NCBI GenBank assembly: GCA_021155045.1
Contig: JAJNQB010000013.1
Coordinates: 62,001 to 126,000, forward strand
Source of the DNA: Arcticibacter sp.
Lineage (GTDB): Bacteria; Bacteroidota; Bacteroidia; 2-12-FULL-35-15
Reading direction: 5' to 3'
DNA length: 64,000 nt
Shown: piece by piece, positions 34,056 through 44,190 of the stretch
Position numbering within the stretch: position 1 is the first letter of the stretch
Layout of the letters: each line of letters starts with the position of its first letter
Made by a program: the position numbers and the translations under genes
Notes under the pieces: model-generated
Told to the model about the DNA's origin: nothing
The model's database searches: none
Seen by the model: the letters and a program-made list of their open reading frames with translations, nothing else

Positions 34056-35456
34056 TTAAATTTCAAATGCACTCCCTTGTGCTGGAATTTCTATTTTTTT
34101 AAAGCCAACTTCTTCTAATTTTTCTTTATAAGCTATTTGAGTTTCATATTCTCCATGTACCAAAAATAACTTTTTTACTTCTTTTGCATTTTGGCAAGAT
34201 AAATATTGAATCATTTCTTTGTAATCGCCATGTGCGCTATATGAATCCATAATCCTAATGTCTGCTTTTACTTCATAATCTTCACCAAAAATCCGAACAT
34301 GTTTATCGCCATTTCTTAATTTCCCACCAAGTGAATTTGGTTCGGCATATCCAACAATAAGTATAGTATTGTTTGGATTTGCAATGTTATTTGCAACATG
34401 ATGTTTTATTCTTCCTGCTTCCACCATTCCTGATGCTGAAATTATAATGCAAGGCTCATCTAATTCATTTAGCATTTTTGAATCTTGAACATCTTGGATA
34501 TAAATCAAATTACCAAAACCAAAAGGATTTGAATCTTTTTTCATGTAATTTAAAATATCTTCGTTAAAACATTCTGGGTGCGCTTTCATAATGTTTGTAG
34601 CGTTTACAGAAAGAGGACTGTCTACATACACTTTAATTTTTGGCAGCATTTTTTTATTTTCCATTGCATCCAAAGCAAAAACAATTTCTTGAGTTCTACC
34701 AACGCTAAATGCAGGAATTATAAGTTTTCCTTTTTTTGTAATACAGGTATGGTAAACAACATCAAAAAGTTGTTTTTCACTCAATGCTTTATCCGAATGT
34801 AATCTGTCGCCATAAGTAGATTCTGAGATTATATAATCTGCTTGCGTAAAAGGCTGAGGGTCTTTTAAAATAGAGCCATTATATCGCCCAATATCACCGG
34901 TAAAACAAAGTTTTTTTATTTTATCATTTTCTACAAATTCAATGTTTACAGCAGCACTACCCAAGATATGTCCAGAATCGGTAAATGTTACATTAAAACC
35001 ATCAAAAACTTGATACGTTTGATTGTACTCCACACTTTCAAATAAATCCAAGGCTTTTTGTACATCACTAACAGAATACAACGGTTTTAAGGCTTCTTCA
35101 CCTCGTTTAATTCTTCTTTTATTGATGTATTTTATATCGTTTTCTTGAATATGGGCGCTATCTAATAGCATTATTTTACAAAGGTCGTTGGTGGCAGGAG
35201 TACAAATTATTTTACCGCTAAAACCTTCTTTTACCAATCGTGGAATATTGCCAGAATGGTCGATATGTGCATGAGACAAAATTAAATAATCGATACTTGT
35301 TGGTTCAAAACCGAAGTTACGATTCAAATCGTCTGTTTCAGAACCTTTTCCTTGAAACAAACCGCAATCCAATAATATTTTTTTTCCATCAACTGTTGTA
35401 AGCAGATGCTTACTTCCTGTAACTGTTCTTGCGGCACCAAAAAATTGAATTTGCAT
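34056..35456 (-). CDS. MBL-fold beta-CASP RNA-processing-type hydrolase
   Basis: 466 residues. The zinc motif HxHxDH is at 62-67 (SHAHIDHSGNIP), with further metal ligands in SGHILGSAAV and FTGDIGR. The beta-CASP domain (about 210-330) and the C-terminal RMMBL part with SYSAHGDYKEM and LVHGEYETQ follow. This architecture is that of CPSF/RNase J-related nucleases acting on RNA. In Bacteroidota such genes are common and not usually tied to heme, so the link to the ccm genes may be simple co-transcription. Confidence 0.88.
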   Translation of the reverse strand: MQIQFFGAARTVTGSKHLLTTVDGKKILLDCGLFQGKGSETDDLNRNFGFEPTSIDYLILSHAHIDHSGNIPRLVKEGFSGKIICTPATNDLCKIMLLDSAHIQENDIKYINKRRIKRGEEALKPLYSVSDVQKALDLFESVEYNQTYQVFDGFNVTFTDSGHILGSAAVNIEFVENDKIKKLCFTGDIGRYNGSILKDPQPFTQADYIISESTYGDRLHSDKALSEKQLFDVVYHTCITKKGKLIIPAFSVGRTQEIVFALDAMENKKMLPKIKVYVDSPLSVNATNIMKAHPECFNEDILNYMKKDSNPFGFGNLIYIQDVQDSKMLNELDEPCIIISASGMVEAGRIKHHVANNIANPNNTILIVGYAEPNSLGGKLRNGDKHVRIFGEDYEVKADIRIMDSYSAHGDYKEMIQYLSCQNAKEVKKLFLVHGEYETQIAYKEKLEEVGFKKIEIPAQGSAFEI

Positions 35457-35492
35457 AATAAAGTATAAAAATCATTGTAAAGGTAAGGTTTA

Positions 35493-35521
35493 TTGAATAA
35501 TATCAAATTATAGTAATTTTG
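35493..35521 (+). promoter_or_regulatory. Promoter deciding the start of the small gene at 35535
   Basis: TTG at 35493-35495, 18-base spacer, and TAATTTTG at 35514-35521 match the Bacteroidota -33/-7 pattern. A start point near 35528 would leave the ATG at 35523 outside the transcript and supports ATG 35535. Confidence 0.5.
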
Positions 35522-35534
35522 AATGTTATATAAT

Positions 35535-35720
35535 ATGTATCCTTACCATAATAAAATAAAGCAACGCATTGCCAATAAAGAATTGGAGAAATACGAATAT
35601 GTAGAAAAATATAAAAATATTTCGCCTTGCTTGCTTTTATATTTTAATACTGAGCCTAAAATAAGACCCATTAGAGAACATCGGTTTGAAGAGTATGAGT
35701 TGATTTTTAAAAATCTGTAG
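35535..35720 (+). CDS. Small conserved protein (delta-VPH-annotated type)
   Basis: 61 residues from ATG 35535 (MYPYHNKIKQRIANKELEKY), with a conserved-looking core YKNISPCLLLYFNTEPKIRP and a C-terminal REHRFEEYELIF. I recall near relatives in many Bacteroidota, sometimes misnamed thermostable hemolysin delta-VPH; no toxin feature (signal, hydrophobic segment) is visible. It is basic, cytoplasmic, and divergent from the MBL gene. Function unknown. An ATG at 35523 is less likely because of the promoter position. Confidence 0.6.
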   Translation: MYPYHNKIKQRIANKELEKYEYVEKYKNISPCLLLYFNTEPKIRPIREHRFEEYELIFKNL

Positions 35721-35827
35721 AGCAAAAATTTTAGTCGAACGGAAAAATATACCATACTTCGGCAAAAATATCGCATTAGTTTTCGCTTTGATATGCTGAA
35801 TTTTGTATAAACTAAAAAATTGAAATC

Positions 35828-37045
35828 ATGAAAACAGAAATAAATTTACTTATAACATTGTTATCATTAACAATTTATAGCAGCACGCTCCAAGCGCAAT
35901 GGATTGATGTAACGCCAGCAGATACATCATTTGGGTTTGGAAAAATGAGTTTTATCAACGACCAAATTGGTTTTGTAGCAGGTAATTCTAACAATTCTAT
36001 TTCTAAAACTATTGATGGTGGAAGTTCGTGGACTACCATCCAAGTTGATAGCACTTTAGTTTCTGATTTACACTTTGTAAGTCCATTAGTTGGATATGTT
36101 GCAGGCAATGTAGTATTTCCTACCAGCTTGCGTAATTTATCAAAAACTATTGATGGTGGAATTACTTGGCAAGCCGTTGCTCCAGAAATAAATTCCTATT
36201 CAAATGTATATTTTAAAGATGCGAATGTTGGTTTTGTAACTGCTCAATGGGGAGCAACATTTAAAACTGTAAATGCTGGAATTTCTTGGATAAAAGTAGA
36301 TAGCTCATCGGGAAACGATATGCTTGATAAATCATTTTATAGTGCATCATCAGATACGGCTTATTTTGCTGGTTGGGATGGTACATTTGCATATCAAGGT
36401 GTTATTTCAAAAACTACTGATAATGGAAACACTTGGACGAATACGATGCCAATAGGCTGGAATTCCTCTATTTCTAGTATTCATATGATAAATGGGACGT
36501 CTGGTTTTTTTACACTTGGTTTGTGGGGCTCGCCTAACGGGCAGTATATTTATAAAACCCAAAATGGTTTTGCTTCTCTTGATTCTATATTAAAGCCGGT
36601 TCAAAATGTATATGATATATTTTTTACATCTATGAATGAAGGTTATTTACTTGCTGATAGTGGAATTTATTCAACTAATAACGGAGGAATTAGTTTTGTT
36701 CAAGAACAAGCCTTTACAAATGGAATCTATATTGGGAAATTTGAAAGGGCTGAAAATACGCTATATGCTACAAATGGTTCAAAAGTGTTCAAAAAACAAT
36801 TAATTACAGGCGTGCATGAATTGGCGTCAAAAGAAAGTTTTGTGATTTTTCCGAATCCAAGTAATTCAATTGTATTCATAGAAGGCACTTTCGAAGGAGT
36901 TGTTCATCTGCTTGATATTACAGGAAATGTTGTAAAACAAATAGTAAAAAATAATTTTAAAACAGAATTTATCGTCTCCGATTTATCAAAAGGTATTTAT
37001 TTTATTAAATCAGGAATTAATACACAGAAACTGATAGTAAATTAA
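35828..37045 (+). CDS. T9SS-sorted BNR/YCF48-like beta-propeller protein
   Basis: 405 residues. A signal peptide ends near LQAQ (about 24). Repeats of the type S-K-T-x-D-G-G-x-S/T-W (SKTIDGGSSWTTI; SKTIDGGITWQAV; SKTTDNGNTWTN) build a BNR/YCF48-like propeller (about 30-310). The last 75 residues form a T9SS type A tail (FVIFPNPSNSIVFIEG to QKLIVN). It is expected to be secreted and surface-bound or released. Ligand unknown. It converges with the AraC gene, the ends overlapping by four bases. Confidence 0.85.
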   Translation: MKTEINLLITLLSLTIYSSTLQAQWIDVTPADTSFGFGKMSFINDQIGFVAGNSNNSISKTIDGGSSWTTIQVDSTLVSDLHFVSPLVGYVAGNVVFPTSLRNLSKTIDGGITWQAVAPEINSYSNVYFKDANVGFVTAQWGATFKTVNAGISWIKVDSSSGNDMLDKSFYSASSDTAYFAGWDGTFAYQGVISKTTDNGNTWTNTMPIGWNSSISSIHMINGTSGFFTLGLWGSPNGQYIYKTQNGFASLDSILKPVQNVYDIFFTSMNEGYLLADSGIYSTNNGGISFVQEQAFTNGIYIGKFERAENTLYATNGSKVFKKQLITGVHELASKESFVIFPNPSNSIVFIEGTFEGVVHLLDITGNVVKQIVKNNFKTEFIVSDLSKGIYFIKSGINTQKLIVN

Positions 37046-37911
37046 TTTTGTTTTCTAAAATCATTGGGAGTGAGTCCAACACTGTTTTTAAAGAACTTGC
37101 CAAAATGAGAAGGGTCATCAAAACTTAAGAAAAATGCAATTTCTTTAATATTATGATTGGTATATTTTAGTAGGCGTTTTGCTTCCAAAATTATCCGTTC
37201 ATGTATCAATTCAAGAGCAGTTTTTCCAACTGCTCTTTTTGTTATTATACTTAATTGTTTTTCAGTTATACCAAGCTTTTCTGCATAATGTATAACCAAA
37301 TGATTTTTATCAAATTCGGCTTCCAATAATTTTCTAAATTTTTGAAAATTGTCATTGTATATTTCTTTATTACCAATGTTTTTATCAAACATTCGTTTAC
37401 AATTCAAAAGCAAAAGATTTAAATAAGATAGAATAGCTTCTTGTTGATATTGCTTTGTATTCAAATATTCGAATGCTATGTTTTCAAAAATTTCTTTTAG
37501 CTGAATAAATTCTATGTTGTTTGTACTTAATATAAATTCTGAAGTATTGTTGTTTAAAAACGGAATATCAAACAAGATAGATTTGTTCACAGAATTGGAA
37601 TAAAAAAAATCTCTGCTAAAAAGTATAATATAACCAGAAGATCCTGTTTTTCGATTAACTCGATGAACCTGACCTGGAGAAATAAAATGAATGCTTTTAT
37701 CCTTTATTTCAAATTCTTTAAAATCTATAGAATGTAACCCTCCGCCTTTTTCAAATAGAAAAATTTCATAATAGTTGTGGCGATGAGGGATGGAAGTATC
37801 GTACTCTGCTTTTCCTCCAAGTTTAATTATTTTAAAAGTGATACTCGAAATATCATCTTTAGAGAAATTATGAATGGGTATAGTTTTTTGCTCTTCCATA
37901 TAATGCCCCAT
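37042..37911 (-). CDS. AraC-family transcriptional regulator
   Basis: 289 residues. The N-terminal half is a cupin-like sensor (HRHNYYEIFLFEKGGGLHSID; HFISPGQVHRVNR, about 40-85). The C-terminal half holds two helix-turn-helix motifs ending in the AraC signature (IKEIAFFLSFDDPSHFGKFF, then KNSVGLTPNDFRKQ, about 255-289). The effector is unknown. The gene is flanked by a convergent T9SS protein and a gene fragment, so its target is not evident. Start may be the first or fifth residue (MGHYMEEQ). Confidence 0.88.
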   Translation of the reverse strand: MGHYMEEQKTIPIHNFSKDDISSITFKIIKLGGKAEYDTSIPHRHNYYEIFLFEKGGGLHSIDFKEFEIKDKSIHFISPGQVHRVNRKTGSSGYIILFSRDFFYSNSVNKSILFDIPFLNNNTSEFILSTNNIEFIQLKEIFENIAFEYLNTKQYQQEAILSYLNLLLLNCKRMFDKNIGNKEIYNDNFQKFRKLLEAEFDKNHLVIHYAEKLGITEKQLSIITKRAVGKTALELIHERIILEAKRLLKYTNHNIKEIAFFLSFDDPSHFGKFFKNSVGLTPNDFRKQN

Positions 37912-38014
37912 GCTACAATTGTTTAGGTTGATGAAATTAGAAATTACAAATGCGCTATCGGTACAATTTATTTTTTCAGGGTTGTGTACTATTATAACTA
38001 TTAGTAGTAGCTTT

Positions 38015-38266
38015 TTATTCTTTCACTATTTTGAATGTCGCAATTTGATTTTCGGTCTTTATTGTTATAATATAAATTCCAGTCGTTAGTTTACTAAGAT
38101 TTTCAATTTTATTGCTAATTGATTTTCCTTTTATTAGTTCTTGTCCAAACATGTTAGTAATTGAATAATCATATAGTTTATTCGTTCCTTCAATATTAAT
38201 AAAATCACTAACGAATGCTACTACAAGTAGTTGGTGTTTGGAGCACTCAACTGTCTGTAACCACAA
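38015..38266 (-). pseudogene. Orphan T9SS C-terminal sorting tail (gene fragment)
   Basis: Only 83 codons. Residues from SDFINIEGTNKLYDYSITNM on match the last 60 residues of T9SS tails (ITNMFGQELIKG, then KLTTGIYIITIKTENQIATF), but there is no signal peptide and no cargo domain. The family motif PNPVSDF is broken exactly before SDF. It is the 3' remnant of a deleted secreted protein; the 130 bases upstream contain no gene. Confidence 0.7.
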
Positions 38267-38399
38267 ATTTTTACTTAAAGATACAAATTTTTGTTAGCAA
38301 AACCAAAGAAAAATAAAGGTCTGCGTTGCAGGCAATAGATTGACTTTGCGATGACCTCGTTCGTGCCAATTACTTGTAATTGTAGCGGTTCGATCTTCT

Positions 38400-38930
38400 T
38401 TATTCATATTGGTAAGGTTCTTTGTCAATTATTATTTGCCTAATGTTTTCTATTACCCTTTTCATATAGACTTTCCAAAAGGTCTTGGTGAAAAGCCAAT
38501 TTATAGGATAAAACAATGGAATGTTTGCATGTAAAGTGTAGGTATATTCAATTAAAATTTTGTCCTTTTCAAGTTCAGTTGTTTGCCACTCTCCAACAAA
38601 CTTATAAAAACCTAACATCCAAGATTGAAAATCGCTAATTTCAATTTTCCAATATTTGTTTTCTATTCTCTCAATAACCTTGTCAATAGAAGCAAATCCA
38701 CCTTTTTGAGTCATTGATTTGTCTACGAAAATTTTTTTACTTGAGCCAGGCTGCCCCCAACCTATGTCCTCTGTACAATATTTAACTTTTGGTGTAAATC
38801 CATATCCAGTATGGACTTTAGTTACATCACAAAGTATTGGCGACTTAAATGCTCTCTCTAGTGAGCAATTAAAAATTGTAGTTACCTTTACTTTAGTTTC
38901 CATAAACGTTTTTGTTCTGTTTTTTTTCAT
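38400..38930 (-). CDS. SRPBCC-fold protein
   Basis: 176 residues; METKVKVTTIFNCSLERAF (from ATG 38903) is probably the real start, as the first nine codons are basic and unlike the fold. The pattern of an N-terminal strand, ERAFKSPILCDV, a central GFASIDKVIERIENKYWKIE and a long C-terminal helix (KTFWKVYMKRVIENIRQII) fits the START/Bet v1-like SRPBCC fold, which binds hydrophobic ligands. Ligand and role unknown. It stands between a T9SS remnant and a T9SS-tailed hydrolase. Confidence 0.65.
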   Translation of the reverse strand: MKKNRTKTFMETKVKVTTIFNCSLERAFKSPILCDVTKVHTGYGFTPKVKYCTEDIGWGQPGSSKKIFVDKSMTQKGGFASIDKVIERIENKYWKIEISDFQSWMLGFYKFVGEWQTTELEKDKILIEYTYTLHANIPLFYPINWLFTKTFWKVYMKRVIENIRQIIIDKEPYQYE

Positions 38931-38974
38931 GCTTACACGTTTTTAGTGTAAACCTAATTCTAGGACGAGACGCT

Positions 38975-40888
38975 TTAATTTTTAATCAATTTTTTATATC
39001 CAACTTTATCGTTGTATCTGAGCTCAATTAGATACATTCCTTTATTTAAAGCACTAATATTAATTGTTTGTAAATCTTTTATTGTTTCTGTAATTATTAC
39101 TTCACCCAATGTATTATAAATTCTTATTTGGTAATTATTTTTTAATTCTGTTTTTAAATAAAACTCATTGCTTGTGGGGTTGGGAAATAATTGAAAGATT
39201 GTATTGCTTGCAAGTTCATTTATATTGCTTGTAAAGCCTACTAATGGTAAAGTGATGTATGATTGATTTATATTGTTTGTATAAACGCTATTTGATGCTA
39301 TTAATGGATTTACCAAAGTGTCTAATTTTCCACCAGGATACATGGTTCCACCAGTATTCATGTTTCTATTAAATCGAGGATAGTTAGAAGAACTTACATC
39401 AACACGGATTTTATGTCCAGCTAAAAATGTAATAGCAGTATTTGGTAAATTAATCACACAATCATAAATTTGGTTGGGCACCATTGATGCGGTATCGCCT
39501 ATGTTTGTTCCATTTCTAAAACGCATACGCATCACCCCATCATTTATTAGCATTGAACGTCCATCAGGATAAACATCTGTTAGTCGAATACAAAAATCAG
39601 TATCTAATCTGTCTGAAGCAACTTTCATGTGTACACTTGCTTTTCCTTTCATTACTACATTTTGGGTAAAGGCATTGCTTGTAAAACTTAATATGTCATT
39701 TCTGCTTTCTACTGTTGGTGTTTGGTCGTAAGGACCTTGGTCTAAATCTGCTCTTAATGTTGGTCCTCCAATAGTTGGTGAGGGATTAGTGGGGTCGTAA
39801 TTAAAATTTAAAACATCTGTTGTGTTTGTTGGGATTGTTTCTGTTAATGAATTATTTTGATGAAAATAAAAATTAACATTGGAGGCTACTGTTACGGGCC
39901 AAGTGGAGGAAGTATTCCAAGTGTTTTCTCCTAATTGGTAGTACTGAATGTATTGTGTGCTGTTCCAACCATTACTGAGTGTTCTCAAATGATAATCAAA
40001 ATACATTAAAGCTAGTGAGTCGCTCCAATATTGAGCGTTTGGATAGTTTAATTGTCCTTGAACAGAGCTTCCAACGTATGCTGCACCATGTCCTCCATGT
40101 ACCCAAGGTCCCATTAATAATCGGTGTTGGTTTCTTACAGCAATTGGTGAAACAGTACGAATACCATTAAACATTTCTAACATCACTTCAATGTTATGGT
40201 CGTACCAGCCACCAATCATAAAGCAAGGAACATTTATACTTGTAGGGTAATAATTTTGATTTTCTACAAATGTCCAAGTAGCATTATGTACTGGTTGTGT
40301 TATCAAAAATGGAGAAATTCCAAAACCTAAACCATCTAACTGTTGAACATATTCTGTTCTTAAACAACCGTTAGGATAATATTCACCATAATCAAATTGA
40401 GGACCTGCGACCAATGGGCAAATACAGGTTAAATGTGGCGGATTTTCTTTTGCTGTTTGAAACTGAACTTTACCTAGTGCAGATGGTCCCCAAGTACCAA
40501 TTTTACCATTACACCAAGTTTGTTGATAAATCCACTCTACAGCGCTTGCGCCATCTTGTCCGCGTGTAGGCGGAGTAGGTGAAGTGTACATAGCGGCAGC
40601 AGAACCATAAAACCCTCGCCAATCAGCTATTACAAAAATATAATTACTACTACTTAAATTAGTTCCAATTCTAAGAGGCAAACCAAATCGATACAAAATT
40701 CTGTTGTAAGGTGTTTGAATTAAAATTACTGGTCCGCTTGTCATCCCGCTTGGTATATAAATATCCGCAGCCAATTTTCTTCCATCACTCATCAAAATAG
40801 AATCAACAACAGGTGTGAGTTGTGCAAAAGAAAGTGTGTTTGTAATTATAAAAATTAATGGTAAAATTTTTTTGTACAGTACATTCAT
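38975..40888 (-). CDS. Secreted CocE/NonD-family hydrolase (S15-like) with T9SS tail
   Basis: 637 residues with a signal peptide ending near LSFAQ (about 23). The alpha/beta hydrolase domain shows Asp-Gly-Xaa-like MSDGRKLAADIYIP, the nucleophile region GTWGPSALGK (Ser136), GGWYDHNIEVMLEMF (acid) and GPWVHGGHGAAY (His). The galactose-binding-like C-terminal CocE domain (about 390-560) follows, then a T9SS type A tail (QLFPNPTSNEFYLKTE to KKLIKN). Family members cleave X-Pro peptides or acylated compounds such as glutaryl-7-ACA and cocaine. The GPSALG nucleophile elbow differs from the usual GxSYxG, so substrate range is open. Confidence 0.83.
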   Translation of the reverse strand: MNVLYKKILPLIFIITNTLSFAQLTPVVDSILMSDGRKLAADIYIPSGMTSGPVILIQTPYNRILYRFGLPLRIGTNLSSSNYIFVIADWRGFYGSAAAMYTSPTPPTRGQDGASAVEWIYQQTWCNGKIGTWGPSALGKVQFQTAKENPPHLTCICPLVAGPQFDYGEYYPNGCLRTEYVQQLDGLGFGISPFLITQPVHNATWTFVENQNYYPTSINVPCFMIGGWYDHNIEVMLEMFNGIRTVSPIAVRNQHRLLMGPWVHGGHGAAYVGSSVQGQLNYPNAQYWSDSLALMYFDYHLRTLSNGWNSTQYIQYYQLGENTWNTSSTWPVTVASNVNFYFHQNNSLTETIPTNTTDVLNFNYDPTNPSPTIGGPTLRADLDQGPYDQTPTVESRNDILSFTSNAFTQNVVMKGKASVHMKVASDRLDTDFCIRLTDVYPDGRSMLINDGVMRMRFRNGTNIGDTASMVPNQIYDCVINLPNTAITFLAGHKIRVDVSSSNYPRFNRNMNTGGTMYPGGKLDTLVNPLIASNSVYTNNINQSYITLPLVGFTSNINELASNTIFQLFPNPTSNEFYLKTELKNNYQIRIYNTLGEVIITETIKDLQTINISALNKGMYLIELRYNDKVGYKKLIKN

Positions 40889-41044
40889 AGTAGTAGTTTT
40901 TTACAAGAAGTATAAAAATAGCAAAAAAATAAAAGAAATGATAGCTGAGTTTTAAAAAATAATATCTAAAATTTTTGTTCTCTAAAGGCGGTTTAACCAA
41001 AATTATACATTTGGAAATTTCAAATAAACAAATGAAATGTTTGC

Positions 41045-41100
41045 CTGCTCTATAAGCAGCTCCCTGTAAATGTTGATTTTTTGGTCAATCACCAAAAAAT
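41045..41100. promoter_or_regulatory. Two inverted repeats in front of pntA
   Basis: CTGCT-CTATA-AGCAG (41045-41059) is followed by a perfect 10-base repeat: ATTTTTTGGT (41076-41085), loop CAATC, ACCAAAAAAT (41091-41100). They lie between divergent genes, 63 bases before the pntA start, so they are more likely operators or a 5'-leader structure than a terminator. No known box is matched. Confidence 0.35.
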
Positions 41101-41162
41101 TCTTACTTTTCCGCCCTCAAATTTTGAACACAACAAACAAATAAACCTAATATAGTTTAATT

Positions 41163-42707
41163 ATGAAGGTAGGCATTCCATTGGAAATTTCTCCAAACGA
41201 ATTAAGGGTTGCGGCAACTCCGAAAACCGTTAAACGATTACAAAAACAAGGGTTTGAAGTTTATATTCAGCAAAATGCAGGATTAAAATCAAATTTTTCT
41301 GATAAAGATTTTGAAGAAGCAGGAGCAAAAATTGTAAACACAGCTGCTGATATTTATGGTAAATCAGATATTGTATTAAAGGTAAAAGAACCTACAATAG
41401 AAGAAGTAGATATGATGAAAGAAGGTTTGGTAACGCTTAGTTACTTATGGCCTGCTCAAAACCAGAATTTGCTTCAAAAATTAGCAGATAAAAAAGTAAA
41501 TGCTATTGCAATGGACGCAATTCCTCGTATTTCCAGAGCACAAAAAATGGATGTATTGTCTTCTATGGCAAACATTGCTGGTTATCGTTCAGTTATTGAA
41601 GGTTCTTATTATTTTGGAAGATTTTTAAACGGACAAATTACTGCTGCCGGCAAAGTTGAACCAGCTAAAGTATTAGTAATTGGTGCTGGTGTAGCTGGTT
41701 TGGCTGCAATTGGTGCCGCTAATTCTTTAGGTGCTATAGTTCGTGCGTTCGATACTCGGAAAGAGGTTGCAGAACAAATTGAATCGATGGGTGCAACATT
41801 CTTAACAGTAGAAATTGAAGAAGATGGTGCAACATCCTCTGGTTACTCAAAAGAAATGAGTAAAGAGTTTATTGAAGCGGAAATGAAACTCTTTTTAGAA
41901 CAAGCCAAAGAAGTTGATATTATTATTACTACCGCTCAAATACCTGGACGCCCAGCTCCCAAATTAATCATGGATTACCATGTGGATGCAATGAAAACGG
42001 GCTCTGTAATTGTTGATTTAGCAGCTTCTTCAGGAGGAAATTGCGCTTATACTAAAAACGGAGAAATTTTTACAACACCAAATGGTGTTACCATTTTAGG
42101 TAAATTAAATCAGTTGCCAAATCAGGCTTCACAACTTTATGGAAATAACTTATGTCATTTATTAGATGATATGGGTAAAGCAGAAAAATGGAAAATTGAT
42201 ATGGAGGATGCTGTTGTTTCAAGAGCAATGGTTACTTATGAAGGCAAAATCAATTGGCCCCCAGCACCACTTCCTGTAAGTCCTACAGCAGGCGGAAAAC
42301 CAAAAGTAATTCCTCCTACAGCTGAAGAAGTAAAAGCATCTGATGATGCAAAAGCAAAAAAAGCAACAAATACTATGTTTATTACACTAGCAGTTGTTGG
42401 AGCTTTATTGTTTTTGGTAGGTAAGTTTGCTCCAGCTGAATTTATCCAACACTTTACGGTGTTTATATTAGCAGTGTTTGTAGGTTGGCAACTAATTACC
42501 AACGTTGCTCACTCATTACATACGCCTTTAATGGCTGTAACAAATGCAATCAGCGGAATTATTGTGGTGGGTGGTTTGTTACAAACTACTGACGATATAT
42601 CAAGCCCAATGACAATTATTGCAGGTATTGCCATTTTAATTGCCAGCATCAATATTGTTGGTGGTTTCTTAGTTACTCATCGTATGTTGAAAATGTTTAA
42701 AAAATAA
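41163..42707 (+). CDS. pntA: NAD(P) transhydrogenase subunit alpha
   Basis: 514 residues, full length for the fused alpha subunit. Domain I (about 1-380) has the NAD-binding [18 protein letters not shown] (about 174-191), the opening [20 protein letters not shown], and [16 protein letters not shown]. The last 110 residues form four membrane helices ([17 protein letters not shown] onward). With PntB it uses the proton gradient to make NADPH from NADH. The pntB start follows after nine bases. No alpha1/alpha2 split is seen. Confidence 0.94.
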   Translation: MKVGIPLEISPNELRVAATPKTVKRLQKQGFEVYIQQNAGLKSNFSDKDFEEAGAKIVNTAADIYGKSDIVLKVKEPTIEEVDMMKEGLVTLSYLWPAQNQNLLQKLADKKVNAIAMDAIPRISRAQKMDVLSSMANIAGYRSVIEGSYYFGRFLNGQITAAGKVEPAKVLVIGAGVAGLAAIGAANSLGAIVRAFDTRKEVAEQIESMGATFLTVEIEEDGATSSGYSKEMSKEFIEAEMKLFLEQAKEVDIIITTAQIPGRPAPKLIMDYHVDAMKTGSVIVDLAASSGGNCAYTKNGEIFTTPNGVTILGKLNQLPNQASQLYGNNLCHLLDDMGKAEKWKIDMEDAVVSRAMVTYEGKINWPPAPLPVSPTAGGKPKVIPPTAEEVKASDDAKAKKATNTMFITLAVVGALLFLVGKFAPAEFIQHFTVFILAVFVGWQLITNVAHSLHTPLMAVTNAISGIIVVGGLLQTTDDISSPMTIIAGIAILIASINIVGGFLVTHRMLKMFKK

Positions 42708-42716
42708 AAAGAAATT

Positions 42717-44120
42717 ATGTTTATAGCAAAAGAAATACAAACAGCAGCATATCTATTCGCAAGTATTCTGTTTATTTTGAGTTTAGGAGGTTTGTCCTCA
42801 CAAGAATCCGCAAAGCGCGGAGTGCTTTATGGTATTGTAGGAATGGCAATTGCTATTGTTGCTACGGTGCTTGGAGAAGGTGTTGCAGGACATGTGTATA
42901 TTATTGGCGCCATTGCTATTGCTTCGGTAATTGGTTTAATGCTTGCTCGTAAAGTAGAAATGACATCCATGCCACAGCTAGTTGCTATTTTGCACAGTTT
43001 TGTTGGATTAGCAGCTGTATTAGTTGGCTTTGGTTCGTACTTGGATCCAAAAACGCAATCGCTTCATGGAGCAGCACATACTATTCACCTAGTAGAAGTA
43101 TTTGTTGGAATTTTTATTGGTGCTATCACCTTTACAGGTTCTATTGTTGCTTGGGGAAAATTAGATGGAAAAATACCTTCTAAACCTTGGGCATTTAAAG
43201 GGCTTCAATTAATGAATTTAATTTTGCTACTAATAAGTACTGTTTTAGGAGTGTTTTTTTGCAAAGCAGAGGGTACAAGCGGAATGCTTCCTTTATTAAT
43301 CATGACAGGAATTGCATCTTTTGTTGGTATTGTTCTAGTAATGGCAATTGGTGGTGGCGATATGCCAGTAGTAGTTTCTATGCTAAACTCTTATTCAGGT
43401 TGGGCAGCAGCAGCAGCAGGATTTATGTTAGGCAACGATTTATTGATTGTTACTGGAGCATTGGTTGGTAGTTCGGGTGCGATTCTTTCTATGCACATGT
43501 GCCATGCTATGAATCGCTCTTTCTTTTCTGTAATTTTTGCCAATGCAACAGCATCCTCATCACAAGGTGGAGAGAAAAAAGCAATTGAAGGAGAAGTAAC
43601 TGCATTAAACCATGAAGAAGTAGCAATATTATTAAAAGAAGCAAAATCAGTAGTGATTGTTCCTGGTTATGGAATGGCAGTTGCAAAAGCACAATATCCA
43701 ATTTATGAAATGGTTCAAGTGTTGCGCAAATCAGGGAAAACGGTACGTTTTGCAATACATCCAGTTGCAGGTCGATTACCAGGACACATGAATGTATTGT
43801 TAGCAGAAGCAAATGTACCTTATGATATTGTTTTAGAGATGGATGAAATTAATGAAGATATGCCTGAAACAGATGTGGTAATGGTAATTGGTGCAAATGA
43901 TGTTGTAAACCCTAGCGCACAAGATGATCCAGCAAGTTCTATTTACGGAATGCCTGTAATAGAAGTATGGAAAGCAGAAAAGGTAATTATTATGAAACGT
44001 TCTATGTCGGCAGGTTATTCAGGTGAAGACAATCCATTGTTCTACAAACAAAATTCAGAAATGCTATATGGTGATGCAAAAGTGAGTGTGGAAAAACTTT
44101 TAGGTTTTTTGAAAGCGTAA
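42717..44120 (+). CDS. pntB: NAD(P) transhydrogenase subunit beta
   Basis: 467 residues. Nine or so membrane helices (domain II, about 1-260) lead into the NADP-binding domain III with [17 protein letters not shown] (about 312-328) and [49 protein letters not shown]. These are the normal PntB signatures. The gene ends just before a strong terminator at 44147, so pntAB is a two-gene operon. Confidence 0.94.
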   Translation: MFIAKEIQTAAYLFASILFILSLGGLSSQESAKRGVLYGIVGMAIAIVATVLGEGVAGHVYIIGAIAIASVIGLMLARKVEMTSMPQLVAILHSFVGLAAVLVGFGSYLDPKTQSLHGAAHTIHLVEVFVGIFIGAITFTGSIVAWGKLDGKIPSKPWAFKGLQLMNLILLLISTVLGVFFCKAEGTSGMLPLLIMTGIASFVGIVLVMAIGGGDMPVVVSMLNSYSGWAAAAAGFMLGNDLLIVTGALVGSSGAILSMHMCHAMNRSFFSVIFANATASSSQGGEKKAIEGEVTALNHEEVAILLKEAKSVVIVPGYGMAVAKAQYPIYEMVQVLRKSGKTVRFAIHPVAGRLPGHMNVLLAEANVPYDIVLEMDEINEDMPETDVVMVIGANDVVNPSAQDDPASSIYGMPVIEVWKAEKVIIMKRSMSAGYSGEDNPLFYKQNSEMLYGDAKVSVEKLLGFLKA

Positions 44121-44146
44121 ACAATCAATAGTTTGTAAAAAAATTT

Positions 44147-44175
44147 AACGCTCTGTATTTTCAGAGCGTTTTTTT
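44147..44175 (+). terminator. Rho-independent terminator after pntB
   Basis: AACGCTCTG (44147-44155) pairs perfectly with CAGAGCGTT (44162-44170) around TATTTT and is followed by a T-run to 44175. It lies 27 bases after the pntB stop and separates that operon from the MaoC-like gene. Confidence 0.85.
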
Positions 44176-44190
44176 ATACTTTTAAAAAAT

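Noticed and set aside
38300..38400. Less AT-biased spacer considered as a tRNA or small RNA
   Set aside because: It does not fold into a cloverleaf and has no CCA-like end, anticodon arm or T-loop motif.
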